From contig JAGQVE010000002.1 in NCBI GenBank assembly GCA_020438105.1, forward strand, positions 62,001 through 126,000: a stretch of DNA of 64,000 bases. The letters run 5' to 3'. The stretch comes from Bacteroidales bacterium (lineage in GTDB: Bacteria; Bacteroidota; Bacteroidia; Bacteroidales; JAADJA01). Position 1 is the first letter of the stretch; each line of letters starts with the position of its first letter. The notes under the pieces were generated by a model. That model saw only the letters and a list, made by a program, of their open reading frames with translations, was not told the origin of the DNA and made no database searches. Shown here piece by piece: positions 9,002-16,442 of this stretch. A program made the position numbers and the translations under genes.

Positions 9002-9646
9002 TTAGTTATGTTTTCCCTTTTGCCCACTTGATGTAGCTTTCCATTGATTGTACTCCCTTACCATTTTATATACATCGGCATAATTGTATTCCCGACTGCG
9101 TAGCTTTTCGGCTATTTCATCATTGTCACTGAAAAATTCGATAAGTTTATTCTGAGGTGTATGTTTTCCCATCAATATTTTTTTCCCATCTGGCATTAAA
9201 ATATAAAAGAAAAATCGTTCATCAAAGTCATTCACCCCATAAACATACTCAGCCAATTCAAAGGCGCTGGAAAGGCTTTTGTCGCTGGAAGGATAATATT
9301 TATATAATTTAAGATACCCCTGATCGCCAATAACCATTAAAAACAGATGTGAGTCTTTATAAAAATTAACTGAAACAAAAGCGGGAGTTTGAAAATCGTA
9401 AAAGAAATAAAAAGAGCTAATGCTGCCCGGAAGATAAATTTTTCTCACCCCATCTTTATTATAAAACACGAGCTTATCCTGCAACTTTGCATGCTCAAGC
9501 CTGCCTTCCTTATCGGTTTTTATCCTGATCTTTCCGTAAATGGTATCTCCCTGGTTGGTAATAATGTAACCCTCCACTTTTTTGGTTCCTGCATAAAGCG
9601 CAAAAGCAAAAAGTATAAATGAACCTAAAAGGAATAGTTTTTTCAT
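9002..9646 (-). CDS. Secreted protein of unknown function
   Basis: Protein of 214 aa with a signal peptide (MKKLFLLGSFILFAFALYA). It is followed by KKVEGYIITNQGDTIYGKIRI, a motif common at the start of small beta-rich secreted proteins in Bacteroidota, where a 'nnGDTiyGkI' strand is recurrent. The rest is rich in aromatic beta strands (SSFYFFYDFQTPAFVSVNFY) and ends in a polar, basic helix. I do not recognise the family beyond this. It is the last gene of the minus-strand run starting with the oxidoreductase at 13088, 38 nt downstream of the sugar transferase. Confidence 0.6.
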   Translation of the reverse strand: MKKLFLLGSFILFAFALYAGTKKVEGYIITNQGDTIYGKIRIKTDKEGRLEHAKLQDKLVFYNKDGVRKIYLPGSISSFYFFYDFQTPAFVSVNFYKDSHLFLMVIGDQGYLKLYKYYPSSDKSLSSAFELAEYVYGVNDFDERFFFYILMPDGKKILMGKHTPQNKLIEFFSDNDEIAEKLRSREYNYADVYKMVREYNQWKATSSGQKGKHN

Positions 9647-9684
9647 TATTTATTGATTGGAAAGATAACTGAATTGGGTATGAT

Positions 9685-11100
9685 TTATTTTCCGCGACCC
9701 TGAATTACAATTAAAACCGTGTAGATCATAATTTTAACATCCATAGCCAGCGACATATTTTCGATATAAAGGATATCGTATTTCAGCCTTTCGATCATTT
9801 CATCCACATTCGAAGCATAACCATACTTTACCTGTCCCCAAGAGGTGATTCCCGGTTTTACCTTGTGAAGTAACCTGTAATGAGGTGCTCGCTGAACGAT
9901 TTGATCAATAAAGAACTGCCTTTCGGGCCTGGGGCCCACCAGCGACATATCACCCTTAAATACCGAATAAAATTGTGGAATCTCATCCAATCTGACTTTT
10001 CGCAAAAATTTACCAAACGGTGTTATGCGGCTGTCATTTTCAGAAGAAAGCATGGGTGTTCCTTTCTCAGCATCATTTCGCATTGAGCGGAACTTATACA
10101 TAAAAAAAGGCTTGCTGTGAATTCCAATGCGTTCCTGTTTGTAAATTACAGGGCCTTTAGATGAGAATTTAACGCCTAAGGCAACACCTATATATACCGG
10201 CAGTAAAATGATCATCCCTATCAGTGATATTACAATATCCAGGATCCGCTTTAACGACATTTGCCATGCAGGCATTAAATCGGGTGAAATTTTAACAAGC
10301 GGAGCATGCCAAATACCTTCGGTTTTGACCGCGCCGGTTATAAAATCCTGCAAACTTGGGATGATTTTAATTACTACTTCTGTGTCCTCAATTTCCGTGA
10401 TGATATTTTCAATTTTCTTTTGTTCCTTGCGCTCAATGGCAATGATCACCTCTTCAATCTTATAGTCATCAATAATTTTACGAAGCGATTTTATATCGCC
10501 AAGGTGCTTACAATGTTCTGCAAGTAAATAGTTATCGTATTTCTCGGCATTAACAAAACCCACAAATTTATTACCCGATGAAAGCCGTTCATTTTCTATT
10601 TCATTGTAGATTTTAACCGCATTGGCATTGCTGCCAACAATTACCGTATTAAAACCGATTGCCCGTTTGTGAATTTTGCGGATAGTTCTTGTCGTAAGAA
10701 ACAAGCGGAAAAAATAAGTAAATGAGAAATGTAACAGAAAAAGAATCAGGAAGGATTGATAATAGGACCTGTATGAAATTATAATATCGTCGAGAATAAT
10801 GGAAAAGAAAATAAAAATTACCCCGATAAATGTTATTCCCAAAGTTTGGCTTAATTCTTTCAGCCTCGATTTACGGTATATTTTACGGTAAGTACCGATG
10901 ATAATGTAAAGTGTAAGCCAAAATAAAGGAATGATTGCCAGCCCAACATATAGTTTTCTGTCAGCAAAAATCAGTTCAGGATTTTGAAATACATCAGGTG
11001 TTACAACATATTTGCGGTAGGTAAAAAACAAGCTCCAGGCAATTGCTGCTGAGAGGACATCGGCGAATACATATTTTGCTACCTGTAAATTTTTATTCAT
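9685..11100 (-). CDS. Polyprenyl glycosylphosphotransferase (initiating sugar transferase)
   Basis: Protein of 471 aa of the WcaJ/WbaP-like family. It has four or five N-terminal membrane segments (to about residue 125), a Rossmann-like cytoplasmic CoA-binding-type region (NTVIVGSNANAVKIYNEIE), and a further membrane helix (KRILDIVISLIGMIILLPVY). The C-terminal catalytic domain follows, with KQERIGIHSKPFFMYKFRSM, LRKVRLDEIPQFYSVFKGDM and SLVGPRPERQFF. These enzymes transfer a sugar-1-phosphate to undecaprenyl phosphate as the first step of exopolysaccharide or capsule synthesis. No glycosyltransferase cluster surrounds it here, so the polymer is unknown. It is 15 nt downstream of the lipoprotein gene. 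Confidence 0.9.
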   Translation of the reverse strand: MNKNLQVAKYVFADVLSAAIAWSLFFTYRKYVVTPDVFQNPELIFADRKLYVGLAIIPLFWLTLYIIIGTYRKIYRKSRLKELSQTLGITFIGVIFIFFSIILDDIIISYRSYYQSFLILFLLHFSFTYFFRLFLTTRTIRKIHKRAIGFNTVIVGSNANAVKIYNEIENERLSSGNKFVGFVNAEKYDNYLLAEHCKHLGDIKSLRKIIDDYKIEEVIIAIERKEQKKIENIITEIEDTEVVIKIIPSLQDFITGAVKTEGIWHAPLVKISPDLMPAWQMSLKRILDIVISLIGMIILLPVYIGVALGVKFSSKGPVIYKQERIGIHSKPFFMYKFRSMRNDAEKGTPMLSSENDSRITPFGKFLRKVRLDEIPQFYSVFKGDMSLVGPRPERQFFIDQIVQRAPHYRLLHKVKPGITSWGQVKYGYASNVDEMIERLKYDILYIENMSLAMDVKIMIYTVLIVIQGRGK

Positions 11101-11115
11101 TTCAAATTATCGGCT

Positions 11116-12018
11116 CTAATTTCGGTAAATCACTTTTAAGTTGTCCAGGTAAACATACTCCAAATCATCATATGCTTGCTTTTCGGCATGGAAGTATACA
11201 TTATAGTAATCGGCGCTGCTGTATTGATCCACTGCCGGTGTAAGATTTACATATATCTTTTTCCATTTACCATCAGTAGGTTTCAAAATAACAATTGAAT
11301 GCTGGATGATTCCACTGGCAATTTCATAAATGAACAATCCTACGAGTAACTGCGTATTGCTGTTGTATTCCATTTCCATCAGAACATACTCGCCATAACG
11401 CGGCAGGTCAAGCCCTCCTGCTTCCGGGTCATAAGATGCAATTTCAAAGATGGCATGCGAATCATCAAGATAACCCGCACCGGAGGCCAGGCCATAAGGC
11501 GGATTTGAACTTGAATACATAATCCTGTTAATGGTAGTATCACTATTGGAGGTTGGCTGCAAACCCAGTGATGGATCCTCAAAATTCTCCATCCAGGCAA
11601 AAACGGTATTATCCCTGTATGTAACCGTAGGATTTTTAATGATGGTACTGTCAATAATAAAATTGAAGTTTTCATAAACCCGTGGTTCGATAAAAGGGTA
11701 AGGTGATCGGGTACCTGAAAGCCCGTTTAACTTAATTCCGGCATACAGTGTAAGCTTGTGTTCGCCATTGGCAAGTACCGGAATATCTGCCGGCAATTCA
11801 AATGCGCCGAGTAAATCATCATCAATATAAGCCCAAACGTCAGTAAAATTGTGAGTTAAAGCTCCTTCGGCAAGCTCCGGATTGTTGCCCAGAAAAATGG
11901 TATCTACATGAATATATGACGGAATGGTTTGATCCCCTTCGAATTTATCACATGAAACGCCAATTATTCCCAGAATGATGATTGATATAACCCAATAAAA
12001 TCTTCGTACACTGTCCAC
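11116..12018 (-). CDS. Lipoprotein of unknown function
   Basis: Protein of 300 aa with a lipoprotein signal (VISIIILGIIGVSCDKFEGD; lipidated Cys at about residue 23). The mature part is beta-rich. It contains an early segment with PSYIHVDTIFL and NGEHKLTLYAGIKLNGL, resembling small Bacteroidota lipoproteins that carry an immunoglobulin-like strand set, and a C-terminal KKIYVNLTPAV and AYDDLEYVYLDNLKVIYRN that looks like the edge of a jelly-roll or concanavalin-like domain. The function is unknown. It lies between the oxidoreductase and sugar-transferase genes, so a role at the cell surface linked to a polysaccharide is possible but only inferred. Confidence 0.65.
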   Translation of the reverse strand: MDSVRRFYWVISIIILGIIGVSCDKFEGDQTIPSYIHVDTIFLGNNPELAEGALTHNFTDVWAYIDDDLLGAFELPADIPVLANGEHKLTLYAGIKLNGLSGTRSPYPFIEPRVYENFNFIIDSTIIKNPTVTYRDNTVFAWMENFEDPSLGLQPTSNSDTTINRIMYSSSNPPYGLASGAGYLDDSHAIFEIASYDPEAGGLDLPRYGEYVLMEMEYNSNTQLLVGLFIYEIASGIIQHSIVILKPTDGKWKKIYVNLTPAVDQYSSADYYNVYFHAEKQAYDDLEYVYLDNLKVIYRN

Positions 12019-12101
12019 TTATTCAAATTTTCGAGGTGCGAAATTAAAAAAACGATTGATAGAAAGGAATATTATTGCTGAATTATTGACAAATCAACAA
12101 T

Positions 12102-13088
12102 TTATCCTTCGAATGAATAGTTCATTTTTTCCATTATCTTGTGGGCGATATCAAGCGCCTGATAGCCATCATTTATGGATACGAGGGGATTAGTATTGGT
12201 TTGGATGGCATGTGCAAAACTTTCCAGTTCGTCTTTAATGGCATTGCCCGGTACTACCTCCGGTTTGTCGAATATGATTTGTTTGTTTCCTTTGCCTTTT
12301 CCAAGATCAATGATCATGGCAAACGGATCTGCTTTCGACGGATCGTCAACATTCTCCATGCGCAGTATTTCTGCTTTTTTTGTTAAAAAATCAACGGCGA
12401 TATATGCATCTTGCTGGAAGAATCGGGATTTGCGCATGTTTTTCATTGAAATCCGACTGGCTGTTAAATTGGCCACACAGCCATTATCAAATTCAAGTCG
12501 TGCATTGGCTATATCAGGAGTGTCGCTCACCACTGAAACTCCGCTTGCACTGATTTTACGGATATTTGACCTTACCACACTTAAAACAATGTCAATATCA
12601 TGGATCATTAAATCGAGGATAACCGGGACATCAGTTCCACGGGGATTAAATTGCGCCAAACGATGCGTTTCGATAAACATGGGTTTTGTTAAATAAGGGA
12701 ATGCCGCTTTAAAGGCTGGATTGAACCGTTCAACATGCCCAACCTGCACTTTTACTTCTGCTTCTTCGGCAAGTGCTATTAGTTGCTTAGCCTCTTCGGG
12801 AGTGGTAACGATGGGTTTTTCGATAAAAACATGTTTAAATCCTTTTAACGACTGAATAGCGCAATCAAAATGCGAAATGGTAGGAGTAACAATATCTACG
12901 ATGTCCACGGCATCGATCAGGGTGGTGATATCGTCAAAATATTTGACTCCAAAATCCTCTTCAACCTGCTTTGTAATCGAACTATCAGGATCATAAAATC
13001 CAACCATTTCAAGTTTGTCCGATTCAAGGATACATTTAATGTGTATTTTACCTAAATGACCTGCTCCCAAAACACCAATTTTCAACAT
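12102..13088 (-). CDS. Gfo/Idh/MocA-family NAD(P)-dependent oxidoreductase
   Basis: Protein of 328 aa. The N-terminal Rossmann fold opens with KIGVLGAGHLGKIHIKCI (GxGxxG). The family lysine is in HVFIEKPIVTTPEEA (EKP), and MIHDIDIVLSVV carries the conserved HxxD region of the C-terminal alpha/beta domain. Enzymes of this family oxidise or reduce sugars, inositols and nucleotide sugars, and the substrate cannot be assigned here. Its position at the head of a run ending in an initiating sugar transferase suggests sugar-nucleotide metabolism. A TATTTTTG element on the minus strand (13122-13129) probably drives the run. Confidence 0.85.
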   Translation of the reverse strand: MLKIGVLGAGHLGKIHIKCILESDKLEMVGFYDPDSSITKQVEEDFGVKYFDDITTLIDAVDIVDIVTPTISHFDCAIQSLKGFKHVFIEKPIVTTPEEAKQLIALAEEAEVKVQVGHVERFNPAFKAAFPYLTKPMFIETHRLAQFNPRGTDVPVILDLMIHDIDIVLSVVRSNIRKISASGVSVVSDTPDIANARLEFDNGCVANLTASRISMKNMRKSRFFQQDAYIAVDFLTKKAEILRMENVDDPSKADPFAMIIDLGKGKGNKQIIFDKPEVVPGNAIKDELESFAHAIQTNTNPLVSINDGYQALDIAHKIMEKMNYSFEG

Positions 13089-13121
13089 AACGCTCTTGAT
13101 ATTTTATATTTTTGTATATCG

Positions 13122-13129
13122 CAAAAATA
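13122..13129 (-). promoter_or_regulatory. -7 element for the oxidoreductase run
   Basis: The minus strand reads TATTTTTG here, about 33 nt upstream of the ATG at 13088. A plus-strand TACTTTCG at 13143-13150 faces the other way toward pcm, making this a compact divergent promoter region. Confidence 0.45.
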
Positions 13130-13217
13130 GAGGGTGATTGCGTACTTTCGCAAAAAGTTTAAATCAGTTATAAACATAAAAAGGTTAACTGCTTTGGGTT
13201 AAATTGTTTGCTACGGC

Positions 13218-13871
13218 ATGATAAACGACACATACAGACATAAAGGATTACGTAAGAAACTTTCTGAGCTTGTTGCAGAAAAAGGCATCAGGGACCAGCG
13301 AATTTTAGATGCCATTGCCACCGTTCCCAGGCATCTTTTTATGGATTCGTCCTTTCTTGAATTTGCATACGAAGATAAACCCTTCCCTATTGGGAGCGGA
13401 CAAACCATTTCGCAACCTTACACAGTGGCTTTTCAAACCGAATTGCTGGAAGTTAGAAAAGGCGAAAAAATTCTGGAAATCGGGACCGGATCAGGTTATC
13501 AGGCATGTGTACTTATGGAACTGGGCGCCCGCGTTTACACCATCGAGCGACAAAAAGCACTGTATTTAAAATCCAAAGCACTTTTTGAAAATATGGGATA
13601 TAAACCCCGATTGCAAACTTACGGTGATGGATATAAAGGTTTGCCTGCATGGGCACCCTTTGATAAAATCATTGTAACGGCTGGAGCACCTTTTATCCCG
13701 GCTCCACTTATTGAACAACTTAAAATAGGTGGTGTTTTGGTTATTCCTGTCGGTGATGACGTTCAAATAATGAAACGATTGATAAAAATCAATGAAACAG
13801 AAACAAAGGTAGAAGAACATGGATTATTTAAGTTTGTCCCGTTATTAAACGACAAAAATGCCGGCGAGTAA
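13218..13871 (+). CDS. pcm: Protein-L-isoaspartate O-methyltransferase
   Basis: Protein of 217 aa. It uses S-adenosylmethionine to methylate isoaspartyl residues in damaged proteins so that they revert to aspartate. Family marks are IATVPRHLFMD, DKPFPIGSGQTISQPYTVAFQTELL (the PCMT signature before motif I), the SAM-binding loop LEIGTGSGYQACVL, and DKIIVTAGAPFIPAPLIEQLKIGG. Length and domain order are normal for the bacterial enzyme. It is divergent from the oxidoreductase and followed by an independent lipoprotein gene with its own promoter. Confidence 0.93.
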   Translation: MINDTYRHKGLRKKLSELVAEKGIRDQRILDAIATVPRHLFMDSSFLEFAYEDKPFPIGSGQTISQPYTVAFQTELLEVRKGEKILEIGTGSGYQACVLMELGARVYTIERQKALYLKSKALFENMGYKPRLQTYGDGYKGLPAWAPFDKIIVTAGAPFIPAPLIEQLKIGGVLVIPVGDDVQIMKRLIKINETETKVEEHGLFKFVPLLNDKNAGE

Positions 13872-13949
13872 ATAAGGGAATACTTTTTGATAATGATTTG
13901 CGTTCTTAACAAGTTTTTGAATAAAATACCATGAATTGCAAATAATTAA

Positions 13950-13957
13950 TAATTTTG
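13950..13957 (+). promoter_or_regulatory. -7 element upstream of first paralogous lipoprotein
   Basis: TAATTTTG matches TAnnTTTG and lies about 50 nt before the ATG at 14007. No -33 element at standard spacing is obvious. Confidence 0.4.
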
Positions 13958-14006
13958 CACTTTAATCTAACACAGTAGAAATCATAAATTTTAATCTGAG
14001 AATAAA

Positions 14007-14954
14007 ATGAAAAAACTAACGTATTTATTAGGTTTGCTGGTTGTTGCCAGTGCTATTTTCACATCCTGCTCAAAAGATGAAACTGAGCCCGATCCACCAA
14101 GCATTACTTTCCTGGGAGGAACTGAACCGTCAACCGGTTGGGAACGTGTGGATGGCGATGTTAGCCTTACAGTAGGAGAGCCTTTTGTATTTGGATTTAC
14201 AGCATCAAGTAATTCTGACAAAAATTTATCCACGATCAAAGTTACACGGAACTATGAAAATGTTACACAAAGTACACTGCTCGACTCAGCAGTTAGTGTA
14301 AAAAGTTTCACCATTGATATCCAAACCATCGCTTTCCCAAATGTTCCAGGCAGCGAAGTATTTGAAGTAACTGTTACTGATAAAAATGGCAAATCTTCTT
14401 CTTTGAGCTTTACGGTAACTACTACAGCAGTTGATCCAGGTATTACCGAGTATAATAATGTTGAACTCGGGTCTTACGATATTTCTACACCAAGTTCGTT
14501 TGCCAGTATTACAGGTGAAACTTTTGAAATTACTGCAGCTACTGCCGATGAAGCAATTCAGGCAAAAATCGATTGGGTGTATTTTGACGGTGCAACTGGG
14601 GGCCACACAATTATGTCTCCCGCCAATGCAAGTATCGAAGCTATTTACCCTTCAATCGCTGGGTGGACAAATCGGAACTCTACACTGATGGCAAAAACGA
14701 CACTTTCAGTAAATGACTATGAGTCAATTGAAACTAAAACACAAATGATCGCTGTTATTTCTAATCAGGGTTTAACTTTTGATAAAAACTTTTATAGTGA
14801 AAATACATCAAATCCCGGTGGATTTTCTGTTGGAGATATTTTTGCATGTGAAACTTCAACTGGCAAATATGCACTTATTAAAATTATCGAAGTTAATCAG
14901 GGAGCTTCAAATGGTAAAAGCACCATTAAATATAATATTAAAGTTGAGAAATAG
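14007..14954 (+). CDS. Lipoprotein with Ig-like domain and paralogous C-terminal domain (copy A)
   Basis: Protein of 315 aa with a lipoprotein signal (LLVVASAIFTSCSKDE; Cys at about 21). A D/E/P-rich linker is followed by one Ig-like beta domain (about 30-145) that ends in a 'VTDKNGKSSSLSFTVT' strand. A second domain of about 165 residues contains YNNVELGSY, IDWVYFDGATGGHTIMSPAN and WTNRNSTLMAKTTL. This second domain is clearly shared with the next gene. Family function unknown; I expect attachment to the outer membrane. A strong terminator separates it from its paralogue, so the two genes can be controlled separately. Confidence 0.75.
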   Translation: MKKLTYLLGLLVVASAIFTSCSKDETEPDPPSITFLGGTEPSTGWERVDGDVSLTVGEPFVFGFTASSNSDKNLSTIKVTRNYENVTQSTLLDSAVSVKSFTIDIQTIAFPNVPGSEVFEVTVTDKNGKSSSLSFTVTTTAVDPGITEYNNVELGSYDISTPSSFASITGETFEITAATADEAIQAKIDWVYFDGATGGHTIMSPANASIEAIYPSIAGWTNRNSTLMAKTTLSVNDYESIETKTQMIAVISNQGLTFDKNFYSENTSNPGGFSVGDIFACETSTGKYALIKIIEVNQGASNGKSTIKYNIKVEK

Positions 14955-14977
14955 TAATTTATTCTCTTTCTAAATAC

Positions 14978-15009
14978 AGCGGGGTCAGTAACTGATCCCG
15001 CTTTTTTTT
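14978..15009 (+). terminator. Intrinsic terminator after lipoprotein copy A
   Basis: agcggggtcagt (from 14978) pairs with actgatcccgct (to 15002) and is followed by a run of seven Ts. A textbook Rho-independent terminator 24 nt past the stop. Confidence 0.9.
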
Positions 15010-15064
15010 ATACTTTAGGTGCAAAATAAATTCAAACCAAATCAATAATTTAATCTTAAAACGT

Positions 15065-16372
15065 ATGAAGAGATTATCAAGAAAAATGCTGCTGTTGTTG
15101 GTTATTTTGTTCCTTGGATTATCTTTTTCGTGTTCAAAGGACGATGGAAATGATGAACCTGAACCACAACTCCCATCAATTACAATTATTTCGCCATCAT
15201 CAGGATCAGCAACAGTTTATCCTGGTCAGGAAATTGCAATTGCAATTTCAGCAAAATCAAATTCACAAAGTAACTCCACACTAACAGGATTCACCTTAAC
15301 CAGGACCTTTGCAGATGCCGGTCCGGTCATTGAAATGGACTCTACTCTGGATGCGAAAGAATTTGAAATAACCGGGTTAATTATAAAAGCCAGCGAGCTC
15401 AACGGACAGGAAGTTTGGACTTCCAAAGTTACCGACAAAAGTGGTGAATCGGCAGAAGCTTCTTTTACGCTAAGTATTGAAGGTGTTGCCCCTGATTTTA
15501 CACCACAGTTGGATTTAAAAACTGGAACGCATTCATCAGGAAACCCTTACGTTTACGAAGATATAACATTGCAGGTTAACTTACCAATAGTCCTCGGGAT
15601 AATTGCAGAATCCAACCAGGAAAGCAATGCAAAATTAACTCATTTGAGAATTGAAAGAATCTATGAGCAAGTTTCAACCAGTGTAGCTTACAATGAAGAT
15701 ATTGACACTTATGCACTTGATCTGGATGTAACCACCATCACCTACCCTATTACCGGTGATGAACTTTGGCGTATCATTCTTACAGATGAAGACGGAGAGC
15801 AAAGTATCAAAGAATTTACGATCACCAATGTAATTACAGATCCGGGAATATATATTGTTAATAATATTAGCCTCGGCTCCTATGCGAGTACCATTTCAGG
15901 TGTTCTTGATGCAGATTTCGGGGTAAAATATACCCTGACAGAAGCCAATGATGATACCGAAATTCAGGCCAGGATTGATTGTATTTATTATGAGGGAGCT
16001 GTTGCTGGGCATACCCTGATGTCGCCGGCAAATGAGGACCTGGCCATTGTATTTCCATCTATTGATAACTGGACAAACAGGCGGGACACTAAAATTGGAA
16101 AAACTACATTGGGTGTTACCGCCTTTAATCAGATTACAGATTTGAGCCAACTCATTGTGTTAATTCAAGGGCAATTGTTATCCGGTGATCTGGATTTATC
16201 AGAAAATTATTACAGCGAAAACAGCGCTACACCAGGGGGATTTGAAACAGGTGATATTTTTGCGTTTGAAACAGAAGCAGGCAACTACGGATTGATTAGA
16301 ATAACGGAAATCAATGAAAATGCCAGTAACGGAGAAAGTTTTATTAAAATTGACTTGAAGGTTGAGAAATAA
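15065..16372 (+). CDS. Lipoprotein with two Ig-like domains and paralogous C-terminal domain (copy B)
   Basis: Protein of 435 aa with a lipoprotein signal (LFLGLSFSCSKDDG). It has the same architecture as the preceding gene but with two Ig-like repeats (about 35-145 and 150-270; both contain an 'SNsqSNaxLTxxxixRxy' strand and end 'TDxxGExs.xxFT'), then the shared domain with YIVNNISLGSY, IDCIYYEGAVAGHTLMSPAN and WTNRRDTKIGKTTL. Both proteins end in a 'FKIDLKVEK/KYNIKVEK'-type strand. Gene duplication followed by gain or loss of one Ig-like unit is the simplest explanation. Function unknown. A bidirectional terminator follows. Confidence 0.75.
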   Translation: MKRLSRKMLLLLVILFLGLSFSCSKDDGNDEPEPQLPSITIISPSSGSATVYPGQEIAIAISAKSNSQSNSTLTGFTLTRTFADAGPVIEMDSTLDAKEFEITGLIIKASELNGQEVWTSKVTDKSGESAEASFTLSIEGVAPDFTPQLDLKTGTHSSGNPYVYEDITLQVNLPIVLGIIAESNQESNAKLTHLRIERIYEQVSTSVAYNEDIDTYALDLDVTTITYPITGDELWRIILTDEDGEQSIKEFTITNVITDPGIYIVNNISLGSYASTISGVLDADFGVKYTLTEANDDTEIQARIDCIYYEGAVAGHTLMSPANEDLAIVFPSIDNWTNRRDTKIGKTTLGVTAFNQITDLSQLIVLIQGQLLSGDLDLSENYYSENSATPGGFETGDIFAFETEAGNYGLIRITEINENASNGESFIKIDLKVEK

Positions 16373-16390
16373 TTAGGAAAAATATAAAAC

Positions 16391-16426
16391 AAAAAACCCT
16401 GACTTTCGAAGTCAGGGTTTTTTGTT
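16391..16426. terminator. Bidirectional terminator between lipoprotein B and the TonB receptor
   Basis: aaaaaaccctgact and agtcagggtttttt form a long GC-core hairpin with A- and T-runs on both sides. It sits between two convergent genes (stops at 16372 and 16443) and serves both. Confidence 0.9.
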
Positions 16427-16442
16427 TTATTAAATTTAAATC

